From: Certhia americana
Lineage: Eukaryota > Chordata > Aves > Passeriformes > Certhiidae
Reading direction: 5' to 3'
DNA: 64,000 bases
Assembly (NCBI GenBank): GCA_018697195.1
Contig: CM031864.1
Coordinates: 22,697,257-22,761,256 of the forward strand
Below, piece by piece: positions 33,971-45,935 of this stretch. Within the stretch, counting starts at the first letter, position 1; each line of letters starts with the position of its first letter. A program made the position numbers and the translations under genes. A model generated the notes under the pieces. It was not told the DNA's origin, ran no database searches, and worked only from the letters and a program-made list of their open reading frames with translations.

Positions 33971-35769
33971 TCCCTGTCACAAAGTGTATGATCTAGTTAA
34001 CATATAAATATACAAAGCTAGTCAAAAAGCTTGAACAGACAACTGTGCATACTGCCAACAGAAAATCTCAGCATACCATACATACATCTTCAGTATCTTC
34101 AGGACTCATATGACAAAGTCACTGTAGCCAAATGAAAAAGAACAAATGTATAATGCATGAGGAATAGCTTTTTAACACACCAGAGCTTTCGGCTGTCTAA
34201 AAATAGAGTTGTGAAACATAAAATGCAGTATTATTGTCTCTAAGACTACAATCGTATTTTATTTTCCTAATATTGTCCTCAGTAAAACCTATGGTTTGGA
34301 GCTCATTCCTATCTTCTGTAGACCCTTTTTTACTGTTGATTTAAGTATTTTTACTGGAAGGCTCTAGAAAGGAGTATGTTTACTAATAACATTCCTTTGA
34401 ACTACAATTTTTTTTTTTTATTACGGCACATATTTTACACACAAATTGTGCATCATAAAATGATCAAAAATGCAGGAAAACATATCCCCCACTGTTAAAT
34501 ATTTCTCCTGTGATACACCCTGTATGTAAGATAAGGCAATGGTTGAAAATTAACGCAACATAAAGACTGTCCAGCTTGACCTTCAGCTGTCCTTTGGATA
34601 CATTTTCTGACTCCCATCACCTTTTATTTTTTTCTCTATTCAGTGCAAATATCTGGTATGTAAGTGAATTGCAACGCTACTACAAGAAATAGTCCATTTT
34701 TAAAGTTTGTGCAAGAATTAGAGGATATAAGTGCTAAATGACTGGACAAATCTGGACAACAAGAGCAAATACCAGAAAGGAAATACATATGCACACTCTG
34801 GTAAAATAAAAATGCAGTACTTGCAAGATCAATTATAGATGATCTCACTTTTTTTTTAACGTAGTTGGCAGGTAGCTTTGAAAATGAAAATAGATGTCAT
34901 TTAGCTGACAAGAAAGTACCTCTTATAGAAGATTAGACACTAGTACCCCGTTAAAGTTAAATACTAGAGACTTACATTTTCATGTTAATACACACACTCC
35001 AAACCTGCTGCAGCCCAATGGATACACAGTAGCTCAACCCCAGAACTGTCAGGCTATATTATTTTCAGTACAGTAAGTATTTCAGTGACCTACTTTTTCT
35101 GTGACCAGCTTCCTACTCTAGGCAAGAATCAAAGCCTAAAGCAGGAAAGTTTTATTAAATATTATCAAAGATTCCCTCTCTGGTTTAGACTCTACATTTG
35201 AGTCAACAGGAAAGAAACTTGATATGGACATTCTTGGTGAAATTCTATTGCACACCATAACACAGAGGTTACGGAGTCAGTGGTTTCCCCTATAAGAAAT
35301 GTTGGGTTTATGTTGATTCTTCCTCTATTTTTTTCCCAGGATGTGGAGCAGTGTCACATACTTTTGCCAGCTGAGGACCCACAACATCAGAAAAATAGTG
35401 TTACTTAATCTAGCTCATTACTTCTATTTTAAAATGTACCTTCAGTTGGAGAAGAAGGGCAAATAAAAGTGGTCTCAGCATTTAAATTTCTTGCATTCAT
35501 TAACATAGGCTTACATTTCACTCTTACCCTAGTTTCTTCCTCACTTCAGGGAAAAAAAAAAATTATTATTGGAGCCATATAAGAGGCAGCTTGTCTCCCA
35601 GTTGCACAGGACCTCTAGAACTAAAAATATTTTTTGGGTAAAAGCAGGGATATGATTGGGAAAGGCTCTATCCTTTTGTATCATAAAAGGGGTGAGATTC
35701 CATCCTAGCAGGTTGGTTTCCTACCAGCAGCTGGTGAGCACCATAGGAGCAGCTGGAATATTCAAACCT
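33971..35769. other. Unique AT-rich DNA
   Basis: I see no gene or repeat family. Short T and A runs occur near 34410 and 35550. Confidence 0.55.
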
Positions 35770-35989
35770 TCATCGCTTTTCAGGTGGTGAAAAGTAAGGA
35801 CCAAAGTTGTCCCTAAAGAAATCTTTTGCATGTATCACCAACAGAAGCATTAGTTCATTATTTGTCTTCCTATGTGGGAAGAAGCCTCTTTCCCAGCTGC
35901 CCGGAACCATTCCACCGTCAAAACTGTCACTACTTTTAAACTTGCCAAGGGCTACTTCTCTGAGCTCTATTGTCACTGACTCATCAAAT
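35770..35989 (-). CDS. Exon-like open segment ending in a stop, minus strand (doubtful)
   Basis: On the minus strand an acceptor-like CATCATTTCAG ends at 35990. The following frame is open for about 72 codons to a TGA at 35770-35772. The translation begins FDESVTIELREVALGKFKSS and contains the stretch HAKDFFRDNFGPYFSPPEKR at its end. It is hydrophilic and varied in composition, as in real proteins. I do not recognise it, and the opposite strand is also open (35807-35998). Being a stop-terminated segment, it could not be an internal exon of the same transcript as 12565-12837 and 21041-21195. Confidence 0.18.
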
Positions 35990-38900
35990 CTGAAATGATG
36001 TCTCTGACCTTTGAATCAGTTGTCTTATTTCTCTTTTGACACCAATGACAACTAGAGGAAAAATGTAGATGAAACAGTCAGAAAATAACAGTGAAAGCAA
36101 GCTGACAATGCCAAATCCATCTAGGAAAGCATCAGTTCTTAAAGATGCTGAATGCTCTGCGTGAAATAAAGATGCTCTCAGCAATTGCTGCTTCTTTGGA
36201 ATTCAGTTGTTAAGCTCTAAATATTTTGACTAAAAAATTAAAAAGCAGAGGGATACCTGCAGTCTTCTCCAGAGACTTTCAGTGCACACTGAAGTATCAA
36301 AGACCTTGCATAAGAGCCAATTTTACATAAGGCTTAAATCTCTCACACACAGTGAGGCCAAGGAAGGAAATCTTATGGAACACTGGGGAACAGCCAGTCC
36401 TTTTCATCTGTCTCCCACCACCATTGTATTCACTGCACCTAGCTAATTGTAACTCTCAAAAACCAAACTGTGAGGATGCTTCCCCAGGCAAAATAATTTG
36501 ATCAGTCCATGTCCAATATATTTCCCCTTTTGGATCAGTTAAAATACAACAAAAAATATTCAAGCTGTATAACATAGTGCAATGTATAATTAACTTTGCA
36601 CAAAGTCCAAAGTTTTAAACTTGAACTCCAACAAATGCTAAGCTGGTAAATCTCTCTTTGGGGTCAGCCTGAATTGCTGTGCTGAACAGTCAAAATTCAC
36701 CCAAGTTATTGATCTGCATGACGGATCTCCTTTAGGAATTATGGTCCCCTTTATGAATCCCTTTGAGCTCCCTCAGGTGAATGGAAGCCTTGACTTTCAC
36801 ACATTTAATGACTAATATTAACCAGGAAGGAAGGCAGCTCTTATATTTGCTCACAAATCACTTATGAATAACTCTTCCTCCAGTGTCTGTCTTCCTGATC
36901 TTTGGTCTCCTTGCAGTGTTTCTAAGATAAGGAAATCAACCCTCTTTTTTTTTTTTTTTTTTTTTTCCATTTTCATTGGCAGAGATAATCAGAACACGGT
37001 AGCAAACATTTCAATACAAAATAAAACACAAAACTCAAGGGACAGCGCTACCCTGAACTGTCAATTACAATAAAATATGAGTATGTTACAAATCTCAGCA
37101 AGACAAAACCATTCTAACATACAGGTAAAAATTTAGAGCTGGAAAAAAATGCACTTTGGTAATATGAAATGCATGAAAGGAAAAAGGGAGAAATGCCAAA
37201 GGAGGAAAGAATTTCTCCTATTTCTGTCACTTGAATAAATGACCTATTTCTAATCTGAAGCTGAATTCTCCCAAAGAACTATCATCATTACAGATTTTGT
37301 ACAACAAAGTTCAAACTGCAGATTAATCTGGTATTACTGGCTATATTAGAGAGAGAAATTTCCCTTAAAATAGGCAGACATAGATATTGAGACATTGATG
37401 ATAACTAAATGTCAAAAATTAATGCCAGGTTGTAATACAATATATTAAGAAGACTGTAGCTACATGATGCTGCCTCAGAATATGTAATTCATGTACAGAA
37501 ACAGAAAGAGTTATTACTGAACAAAAGATTTGTGTTCCAAGCAAAATTGGGTACCAGTGCATTCATACAATGTGCTGTAAAATCCTAAAAGATAAATTAC
37601 TTGCTCCAAACAGATATTTTTCTCACTCCCTTTTCTAACCAGTCTCAAATTTGTCTTTTGATGTTTTCTGTCTGTGCTTGATTTTGGAATTATTTTAATT
37701 TCTGTTCTTTGAGTAAAGGTGGTTTAAGAGTCACAGTCCTCTGCTTAGAGGCATTAAATAATATTTTACTTGATTTCTTGTGCTACCCTTTTATTGAAGT
37801 AAATCTGTCTAGTTGTTTCTAACAGGAACTTTAAGATAGGTTTTGATGGAAAGAACAATCTAATTATAACTCACTTTTTCAATGCAACAAACTATATAGC
37901 AATAATATTTTCACCTTATACAGAATAAGAAAAGAGTGAGAGTGAGCATAGTTTCCCATTCAGTCTAAAACAGTCTATTAAAAAAAAAAAAATCACAAAC
38001 CCAACTTGAATATTTGACGTAATTCTCCTCCATTTAAAAGTTCTCAAAAATCAAAACAATCATCCTGCATATGTATTTTCTCTGAACTTAATACAAGTGA
38101 ATTCAGGAGATGTCCATCAGGCTAACAACCACCATGGAACTGAAACATCTCATGCTACTGAACAAAACAAAAAGCAGCCAGCACATGTTCTGTACTCTGA
38201 GGGGATGGTACAGATATTTGTGACACATTACTGAATGGAGTTTACTCTTGCATCACTTTAGATTTTTAATATATTTTTCAAAATGTTATAGCATATAATA
38301 TGTGATTTCCATAAGCACCATGAATTCTTCCTTTGCCCTGTTTCTGACTTATCTGATTGTTATGCTTCAAGTACTGAGAGACCCCAGTTTGTCAATTTAG
38401 TCAAAAGAAACCCATGTCCAAAGAAACAACCACAGATAACCATCTCAATAAAAGAAAAGGTTTGGAGATTGCATCATATTCAATAATGTGTTTCATCCAA
38501 GGTGAAACTGTGTTATTACACAGGCCAGCTGAGATTTTCGAATCTGTTTTAAGGACATGTACGCCACAAGAAGGCATTCAAAGCTCTTGAACATTAAAAA
38601 TGTTATTCACCCAAGGAACAATTGGAACAAACATTGGTTGCCAGAGATAGTTAGCACTGCATTACCATTCTTAAGGTCAGTAGTGGCATTTTGCTTTCCA
38701 AGTGTGAAAAGAAAAACTCCTATAGGAGCATTCTGTTTGTTTAAAACATCCAGATAATTCCAATTTTTAAAATTCCATTTAAATTTACTTATGGATGTAA
38801 AGAATTATGCAAAAGAAATAGTATCTACTTACCATGACAGTTTTTTGGGATAGGAGTCACACATTTCAGATTCAAATATTTTTGGTAAAACAGGTTTCCA

Positions 38901-39142
38901 AATATGTAAATACATTCAGAGATTCTGTGGAGACAATAGAAAGGCAACATCAGTGTTTGTGCAGGGTCTGTTGATTAGGAGTACTACAGAATACAGTATT
39001 CCAGTGTTATATATTAGCTCTATGACATTTCTGAAAACATCTTGTTATAAAAAATTGGGAATTTTGGTATAATTTTTTTTTTTTTTATTTCATATAGAGT
39101 CAGTCTGTCTCTTTTAGGAACATCATGTCCTGAAAAAAAGTC
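35990..39142. other. Unique AT-rich DNA
   Basis: Apart from the T22 tract and a T14 run at 39073-39086, nothing is recognised. Open frames are short and scattered. Confidence 0.55.
36945..36966. repeat. Poly-T tract (T22)
   Basis: An uninterrupted run of T. Confidence 0.9.
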
Positions 39143-39169
39143 TTTTTTTTTTTTTTTTTTTTTTTTTTT
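39143..39169. repeat. Poly-T tract (about T27)
   Basis: This is the longest homopolymer in the window, 57 bases after a T14 run at 39073-39086. It lacks an adjoining retroposed sequence that I can recognise. Confidence 0.9.
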
Positions 39170-39779
39170 CTTTCCCCCTTTTTAAACAAGAGAACAAGAA
39201 TTTTCTATTCAGCTACAATAATCACTTTCCAGCTAGCACATTCATCAAAGAATGAGCAATTCACTAGGGCAACATATGCAGGAGCTTGCTTGTATATATT
39301 CATATTGTCTGCTGCCTGAAAAGAGTTAAATAGAGCATATAAATGATGAATACAGAGCGTCTTGGGATACAAAACAACTAAAATGGGTTAATTAGTGAAA
39401 AACATGCATCAGACTATAAGACTCAACTGTAAATGCTATGGTTTTTTAAACCTATTATATCTGCTGATAGTGTTTGGGATTATGGATAATATATATATAA
39501 AAGATATTAATTTCCAGAAGGAGTTGAATGTAACATATTAAAGAGTAAGAAATATTCATTGTTTGAATAATAGTTCAGATGCATTCACATTAAACATACA
39601 TTAGCGAATACATTTCTTTGACATGCTCATATATAAGAATAATACGTAAGTGACCTAGAAAATACAGACAGTGTGTAATCAATGACAAAAATATTGAGAC
39701 AGATAAGCCCTGAGATCTTTGATCAAATATATTCTTTGGCAAACAAACAAAACATGTTATCCTGACAAATGATATTCTG

Positions 39780-39990
39780 TGGAGCAGTGGCAGCGTGCCT
39801 TCCGCCAGCACCGCCCTCCAAGGCGCTCTGCAGCAGCCGGGCTGCAGGAGGGGAGCTGCAGCCAGCCCTGGACTCCAGTGCCCCTGTGCAGGGCAGGACT
39901 GCTGCTGCTGCTGCTGCTGCCAGCTTTCTGAGTGAAGAATGCCTCTCCCTTTGTGCTCTGTCACGTTACAGAGAGCTGACCCGGCTGCTG
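39780..39990. other. GC-rich patch with a CTG repeat
   Basis: A local GC-rich patch in AT-rich surroundings contains (CTG)7 at 39899-39920. The minus strand is open from 39590 to 40075 (161 codons) and would read the repeat as seven glutamines. The translation outside the patch is ordinary AT-rich chance sequence with no recognised domain or conserved start context, so I do not call a gene. Confidence 0.55.
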
Positions 39991-40386
39991 TCATTTTGAC
40001 AAACAAGAAACACGCTCTCAGGTTGGTAAAAAGATGAGTTTTATACAGAGAAGAAATGATGTGATCTCTATTCAAGTGCCAGCAAGGTGGTTTAGGATCT
40101 TAAGGACTTTTTACTCTACCTAAAAAAGTCCTGCACAGTGCTGTTGTTGCAAATTTTGCTTATACTCTTCTTTCTGGCAAATCAGTGAGATTTGCAAGCT
40201 GGCTGAAGTGAATACTAACACGCCACTGGTATTTAACTGAAAATGCTCTGAGTTTTCTCCTGTGATTCCCTGCTTGGTTTGCTGTGTTTGTGTCTGTGGG
40301 CTTCTGAAGAAAGAGACACCAGAATAGAAGGGATAAATCTCCTCCCAGGTCTGTAGTTGAAGAGACTCCTGAGAGCCTGAAATAAG

Positions 40387-40575
40387 TTAATTCAAGATAA
40401 TAATTGTCCTTTGGTTAAAACAATCTTCTGGAAGTGGAAAAATTTGCAATCGTAATACTGTTTCATGAAGTCTTTGAAAACCATCATGACACAGATGTGT
40501 GACTCCCTGTGACCATCCTGTTAAATTTATCTGTACAATGTGCTCATGCAGAACCCTAAACAGAAGAGCGCAATG
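40387..40575 (-). CDS. Exon-like open segment with a strong acceptor, minus strand (doubtful)
   Basis: On the minus strand a strong pyrimidine-rich acceptor, TTTTTCTTCTATCAG, ends at 40576. The next 62 codons are open in phase 0 up to a TAA at 40387-40389. The translation includes VLHEHIVQINLTGWSQGV and HDGFQRLHETVLRLQIF. It is protein-like, but I do not recognise it. A second possible acceptor (CTTCTGTTTAG) lies 20 bases further in. No good donor is present before the stop, so it would be a last exon, or a non-coding or decayed one. It cannot be joined with confidence to the other open segments on this strand. Confidence 0.18.
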   Translation of the reverse strand, partial: HCALLFRVLHEHIVQINLTGWSQGVTHLCHDGFQRLHETVLRLQIFPLPEDCFNQRTIIILN

Positions 40576-40626
40576 CTGATAGAAGAAAAACATGAACTTG
40601 TGGCAGAGCAGTAAAGTTTGCTCCAA

Positions 40627-41574
40627 TTAAAGTAAAAGTATTAGTGAAGCATTTAAGAAACACTTGTGGGTTTCAGTATTGAAATTAAAGGGAATCTGTA
40701 AAGTCTTCTTTTTAAGTTATGCATTTTTGAAGTAAAAATGACATAATTCCAAACATGTAGAAAAAGTCTTTTCATATATGGATGTTCTCAATTTGGGTTA
40801 GGCAATTGACATTTTAAATATGGGCTGGAAGAGGATATACATCAGAGTATGCAGATAGAAATGTTAAAATACATATTTTATTTTGACAAGTAAAAGCTCT
40901 GTCAGAAAGTCTTTGATTCACAAAGCTGGAATACATTCATAGTTTTGAAATATGATCCTTTATCATATTCACTTTTTAGACAAGTTAATGTCTTTAACAC
41001 AAACAAATGCATATCAGACAGAATCCGAGCCTGATTTGCTTTAGGGGATGTAAGAATAATAAAAAAACCCCAACTATTATTAAGTAGATTTAGCATGAAA
41101 GGGAATGATTGTTTTCAATCTTTTCTTATTTGTCTGAAAAATAAATTCTACCCTTATAGTGTGTAATACATGAGGTATTTATTAATAATGACATTCAAAT
41201 TAGCAATTTTTTCATTCTAAGGTGTTGTCTAAATATTTTCTATTGTCCAAATATAACTGAACAGTGGCATTCCAAACAAATAAATTTCAGTAAAATGCAA
41301 ATAAATTTGTCTGAAAAAGAAAATAATCATGGTTTATCCTAAAATATTCCCATTGGAGAAACCAGATTGCAGCTGACACTCAATAAGGGTCTTTATAAAG
41401 AAAACCACTAAAACTCTGCATCTTCCGGAATTGCCACCTTTTCAGCTCTAAAAGTATTTCAAGCCCTTTATAAATGCTGTAGTTGCAGAGTAATTTTTTA
41501 TTGGTTTTTTTTTTTACTCCTTATTTTCATCTTTGACATCCAATATGATGAGATCTCAATATCTTGAGATCCAA
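40627..41574. other. Unique AT-rich DNA
   Basis: Nothing recognised before the CR1 insertion, apart from a short palindrome at its edge (41552-41571). Confidence 0.55.
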
Positions 41575-41795
41575 TATGGCATTTAGGTTGGACATTAGGA
41601 AGAAGTTTTTCATGGAAAGGGTGATTGGGCATTGGAGCAGGCTAGCAGGGAGGTGGTGGAGTCACTGTCCCTGGAGGGGTTTAAGGAAAGACTTAGGATG
41701 TGGCACTCAGTGCCATGGTCTGGTTGACAAGGTGGTGTGGGGTCACAGGTTGGGCTCCATGATCTCAAAGGTCTTTCCTAAGCACAGCTGATTCA
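41575..41795 (+). mobile_element. CR1 LINE fragment, 3' end
   Basis: In sense orientation the sequence shows the CR1 landmarks in order: TTGGACATTAGGAAGAAG, then a GGGTGATTGGGCATTGG-type stretch, GGGAGGTGGTGGAGTCAC, GGATGTGGCACTCAGTGCCA, and a 'gggctccatgatctcaaagg' segment before a degraded tail near TGATTCAGTG. It is 5'-truncated to about 220 bases, keeps only the last codons and 3' UTR, and codes for nothing. Similarity to the standard avian CR1 3' end is high, so the copy is moderately young. The open frame at 41564-41791 is part of it. Confidence 0.9.
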
Positions 41796-42145
41796 GTGCC
41801 ATGTAAGCATATATAAAGTCCATAGAAACTAGGAATGTAGCAAAGTCTGACTTTTTTTCTCCTTCTCTCTAAGTAAACACCTTTCATTTCAAACAACTGA
41901 GTATCTGCCAGCCCCAAACACAGCCTGCAGTTCCTCATTACACCCCAGGACACTTCTTTACGTTGAGTACCAATGGTGTGAGCTTTGTACCATCAGCACT
42001 AGCTAGGAGCTCTTCAGGGCCTTTACATTTCAATTGTTGTATTCATCCTTGGTGCCATAGGGATGTAATTTGCCCTATTCACTAAAAAGTAACAAAATCA
42101 CATAAGAGGTATTTAAAAGTTTCCAGCAAAATTGGGCTGATTATT
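41796..42145. other. Unique DNA, nothing recognised
   Basis: No gene or repeat between the CR1 fragment and the AT microsatellite. Confidence 0.5.
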
Positions 42146-42146
42146 T

Positions 42147-42175
42147 ACATATATATATATATATATATACACACA
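42147..42175. repeat. (AT)n(AC)n microsatellite
   Basis: About ten AT units followed by three AC units. Confidence 0.9.
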
Positions 42176-45100
42176 GGGTCTCAAAGCTACAAATTTGATG
42201 AACAACACACTGAAACTAGAGGTGAAGCTGCAAAGTTCCTGTGACTCTGAGACTCTGACGTCTGAACAAGATGCAGCAGTATGACATTTTGTGATGACAG
42301 TATGTAATAAAAATGGGTACAACAGAGCAGAAGTCTGTCCATGGAATTTGCATTCCTCAAGCATGGACAAAGTCACTAGATACCACAGCCCCTGTGGTAC
42401 TGTCAACATCATCTTGCTAAACACCAACATACTCACTTAACCATGACAGACAATCTTTGAACCAAACACAGATAAACAATAGCCAGAGAATCCACCCATG
42501 TAACATTTCCAAAACAGTTTTCTGCATGAAACTTAGAAAAATAGAATTTTCTGTCAAAAATCTGTATTGTTTCCAACCTTTAACATGACCTGTCTTGAGG
42601 CAAGATATATTTTATTACAGTGTAAACAAACATGCAGCCAAACTGCCAACAGATAAACTGATGAAAGCTATCCCTCCTTCTGTGCTGTGTGCTTGTGTAG
42701 TCAGTTGTGGACTGAAATAAAGTACCAAGACTCCCCAAAACCATGAGCAATGAAAAGGTTTTCTCACCTCTCATTTTGAAGGAGAAAGTAAGCCTGAACC
42801 CTCTTTAAGTCAAAATTAAATCCTTTTAAGAGAAAATATATTTTAAAATCACCAGCAGAATAGAAAGGTTATGCATAGCCCCAATAGCAATATCTCCTTT
42901 ATCTCTGGTTTCTACTGCAATATTGTGTATGGACTGGAGTTTCCATGAAGCTTATATAAAGACTCCATTAATCTCATGAAAATATCAGCAGGTTGTAGGA
43001 ATGAAATCAGACAAGAGATGACGCGGTGTGCAAAGAGGTTCCTGAGGATTTGTCTCCAGTGCAGGGAGACAGAAGGCATGTGGGCTCAGGTTGGCTCAAG
43101 CCCTTGTTGCCGTGCCAGAGCGGTTGGGGCCAGTTGCCAGAGGGGGTGTTTTGGGGAGGGATGACATCCTCAGGGTTGTTGCTTGACTGGAAACATCAGT
43201 TATCACCTTGATACCACTGCCTTATAGAAGTCAAAACAGGCAGGCAGAGCAGGAGGAGGATCTGAAGTGTGAATATAGAGAAGGCTCCCTGCAGGTAGAT
43301 GGGATGGTGACAGTAGGTTATTTCTGCAGCCACTGGGGGAAGGAAAATTCCTGTGTTCTTTCAAGAGGATTTTTGGATGTAGAGCTCTATGAAGATTTTG
43401 AAGCTTAATCCCGTGCCTGCACACATGCAGGCAATAAATGCATGTTCTTTGGTGTTATTTCTCGGGCAATTCCCATGCAGTGTAAACTGAAAATTTTCCA
43501 TTTATCTATGGTCAGTGAGCAGTTGGGTTTGCTGTGCAGTTGCACAGGAGCCAAGATGTGCCCTGGCTGTACATTAGAGCTCCTCCTTGCTCTGCAGCAC
43601 ATCAAACACAGACAGGAAGTACTGGCAATGCATCTCTCAGTAGATGGTCAGATCAGCTCTCAGAAGGAGACCCTTTTTGAATCAGTGCTTTGGCTGTGTT
43701 GCTGTCTAACAGTCCATACAGTCATCACCTCTGTCCCTCAGGGTATGTTTTCTCAATTTCTTGGTCCAGTAGAACTAGTTTAAGTTATTAATCTGGTCCT
43801 CATCTAACAGTTCTCCTGATGAAACTAAAACCAACTCCCTACCTTCCTTCTTTGGTGACTGAGCCTACAAAGTCACCACTGAGAATGCCAAACAACAGGA
43901 CAGCTCTCTGCCACAGCGCTTGGTCTTCAAATAGGTATGACAAGAATTTTTCATATTTGCTTTTATCTCAGGCCCCAGATATCACCAGAAACATACCTAT
44001 TCACATAGACAACTGCTTCTTTAAGAGACAACTAAGTCTGGAACAGATTAAAACTTTATTGCAGAATAAAAGACCTAAATTACAATAGCTTTATCTTATT
44101 CTTGGCTAGAGACTTCATTCAAGTATCCGTTCTTACATTCTAAATTGAGGAAAAAAACAGCAGCCTACATAAATGGTCTACTAGAAACCCTGCAATTAAA
44201 AATATGACCAGGAATAACCCTGCATTAGAAAAATAACTGTGAAGTTTGCCTTATTGAAATCAAACATCTTAGCTACAACCACAAAGAAAGCATCTTCATT
44301 TTCATGGTAAAATTTCTGTTCCGTTAAGAAAATAGTTTCCATATTAAAAACAACTGACTTGCTGCAAACAAGTTGCACTAAGTTTCTTACTAAAAGAAAT
44401 GCAAGAATCAATTAAATGCTACAAAAATAAAAGAAACATATAGGAAACTGAGATGAAATGTTAGCAGCTGCATACTCTAGAGTTTAGACTTTTCTTACAG
44501 ATAATTAATATAGTCAAATTATTTAACTGAAACACTATGCATCCTGCCACATGTCATTCCTTAACCAGACAACACACATGAACTATACTTACAGGATAGA
44601 GAAATGATTGAGAATCATGGATTTTGTAGTGAGATGCAAGTGAGGAATAGAATATTTTAAAGTGAGGAATAGAATGTAGGATTGAGGAATTTGCAACGGT
44701 CACTTAAGCTAAAAGGATAGCCATATGATGCATTTACATTGAACAGAGTATTATTAAACATATGTAGATAAATGCCCATGGTCTCACTTTTTATGCTTTG
44801 TCAGATTGCATATAAACTTTAATTCAAATAAAAGATGTAAAACTTTGCAACCACTATGTCAAACAGCCTTGTAAGCAGCTGAGTAATTCCATCATCTCTC
44901 AAATTCAAATTTCCCATTAGTGGTCATCCAACCCAATAAATTAGGGGAGCAAAGTAGCTAAAACAGTTCAGCTTAGTCTAAACAGAGTGTTAATCAGGGT
45001 TAAAAAATATAATCAAATCCAAGGATTAATACCAGTAATTATCATGTCTGAAGAAAAAAATCCATGTTGTTTTTTCATTTATTTTGTAACACTTGCTACT

Positions 45101-45200
45101 AATTACATTAGGTTTTCATCATTAATACATCAGAAATATGGACCCTTGTCTAGGTACAGAGCTACCTCAAGAGAAACACACTGCCAGCTTATATCTAGTT
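42176..45200. other. Unique DNA
   Basis: GC-richer at 43030-43160. A 16-base direct repeat occurs at 44638-44675 (listed separately). Open frames such as 43442-43783 are not supported by splice sites or recognised similarity. Confidence 0.5.
44638..44690. repeat. Short tandem repeat, 22-bp period
   Basis: AAGTGAGGAATAGAAT is present identically at 44638-44653 and 44660-44675, with a third partial copy (ATTGAGGAAT) at 44681-44690. Confidence 0.8.
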
Positions 45201-45935
45201 TTACAGAATCACAGAATGGGGCAGGCTGGAAGGGAGCAGCGGCTCGTCTGGTCCCAGCTCCTGCTCAGGCAGGGTCATCCCAGAGCACACAGCACAGGAC
45301 TGCAGCCAGACAGTTCTGGAATCTCTCCAGTGAGGGAGACTCCACGCCCTCTCTGAGCAATCTGTTCCTTTACATGGTCACCTGCACAGTAAAGTAAGTT
45401 CTTCATCGTGTTCAGTTGGAACTTCCTGTGCATCAGTTCCTGCCCATTTTCTCCTGTCCCACTGCCTGCCACCACTGAGCAGAGCCTGGCCCAGGCTCTG
45501 AGCTCTCCCTACAGACACTGACAGACCCTGATGAGATCCCCTCTCAGTCATCTCTTCTCAAGGCTGAACAGCCCCAGCTCCCTCAGCCTTTCTCCATAAC
45601 AGAAATGCTCCAGTCCCCTCATCACCCTTGTTACCCTCTGCTGGACCCCCTTCAAGAGCTCTGTGTCTCGTGCTGAGGAGGCCAGAACTGGGCATAGCAG
45701 CCCAGGTGTGCCTTACCAGGGCTGAGTAAAGGGCTAGGATCACCCCCTGTGTGATGTCAATGCTCTTCCTAATGTACCCCAGGATCCTATTGGCCTCCTT
45801 GGCCACAAGGACACACTGCTGGCTCATGGACAGCTTGTTGTCCACCAGGACCCCCTCTTTTCCACAGAGCTGATTCCCAGCAGGTTGATGCAGTAGTATG
45901 ACTTGAACCTGAATGCTCAGGAAGAGGACTAAATA
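45201..45935 (-). mobile_element. CR1 LINE, 5'-truncated, best preserved in the window
   Basis: On the minus strand this copy covers the last part of open reading frame 2 and the full 3' UTR, ending in the diagnostic repeated octamer ATTCTGTGATTCTGT (plus-strand TTACAGAATCACAGAATGG at 45201). The region 45960-45713 translates to recognisable CR1 residues after the reverse transcriptase: GVLVDNKLSMSQQCVL, AKEANRILGYIRKSI, LYSALVR. The frame is then lost near 45690-45710, and the following [12 protein letters not shown] stretch is in another frame. Further downstream the sequence follows the CR1 3' end through a TTCAGCCTTGAGAAGAG segment and a GGAAGTTCCAACTGAAC segment. The frameshift makes it non-functional. 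The 5' boundary near 45935 is approximate. Confidence 0.9.

Noticed and set aside
39073..39169. Two long T runs as tails of a retroposed element on the minus strand
   Set aside because: The adjoining sequence on neither side matches a processed gene or SINE I know, and no flanking direct repeats were seen.
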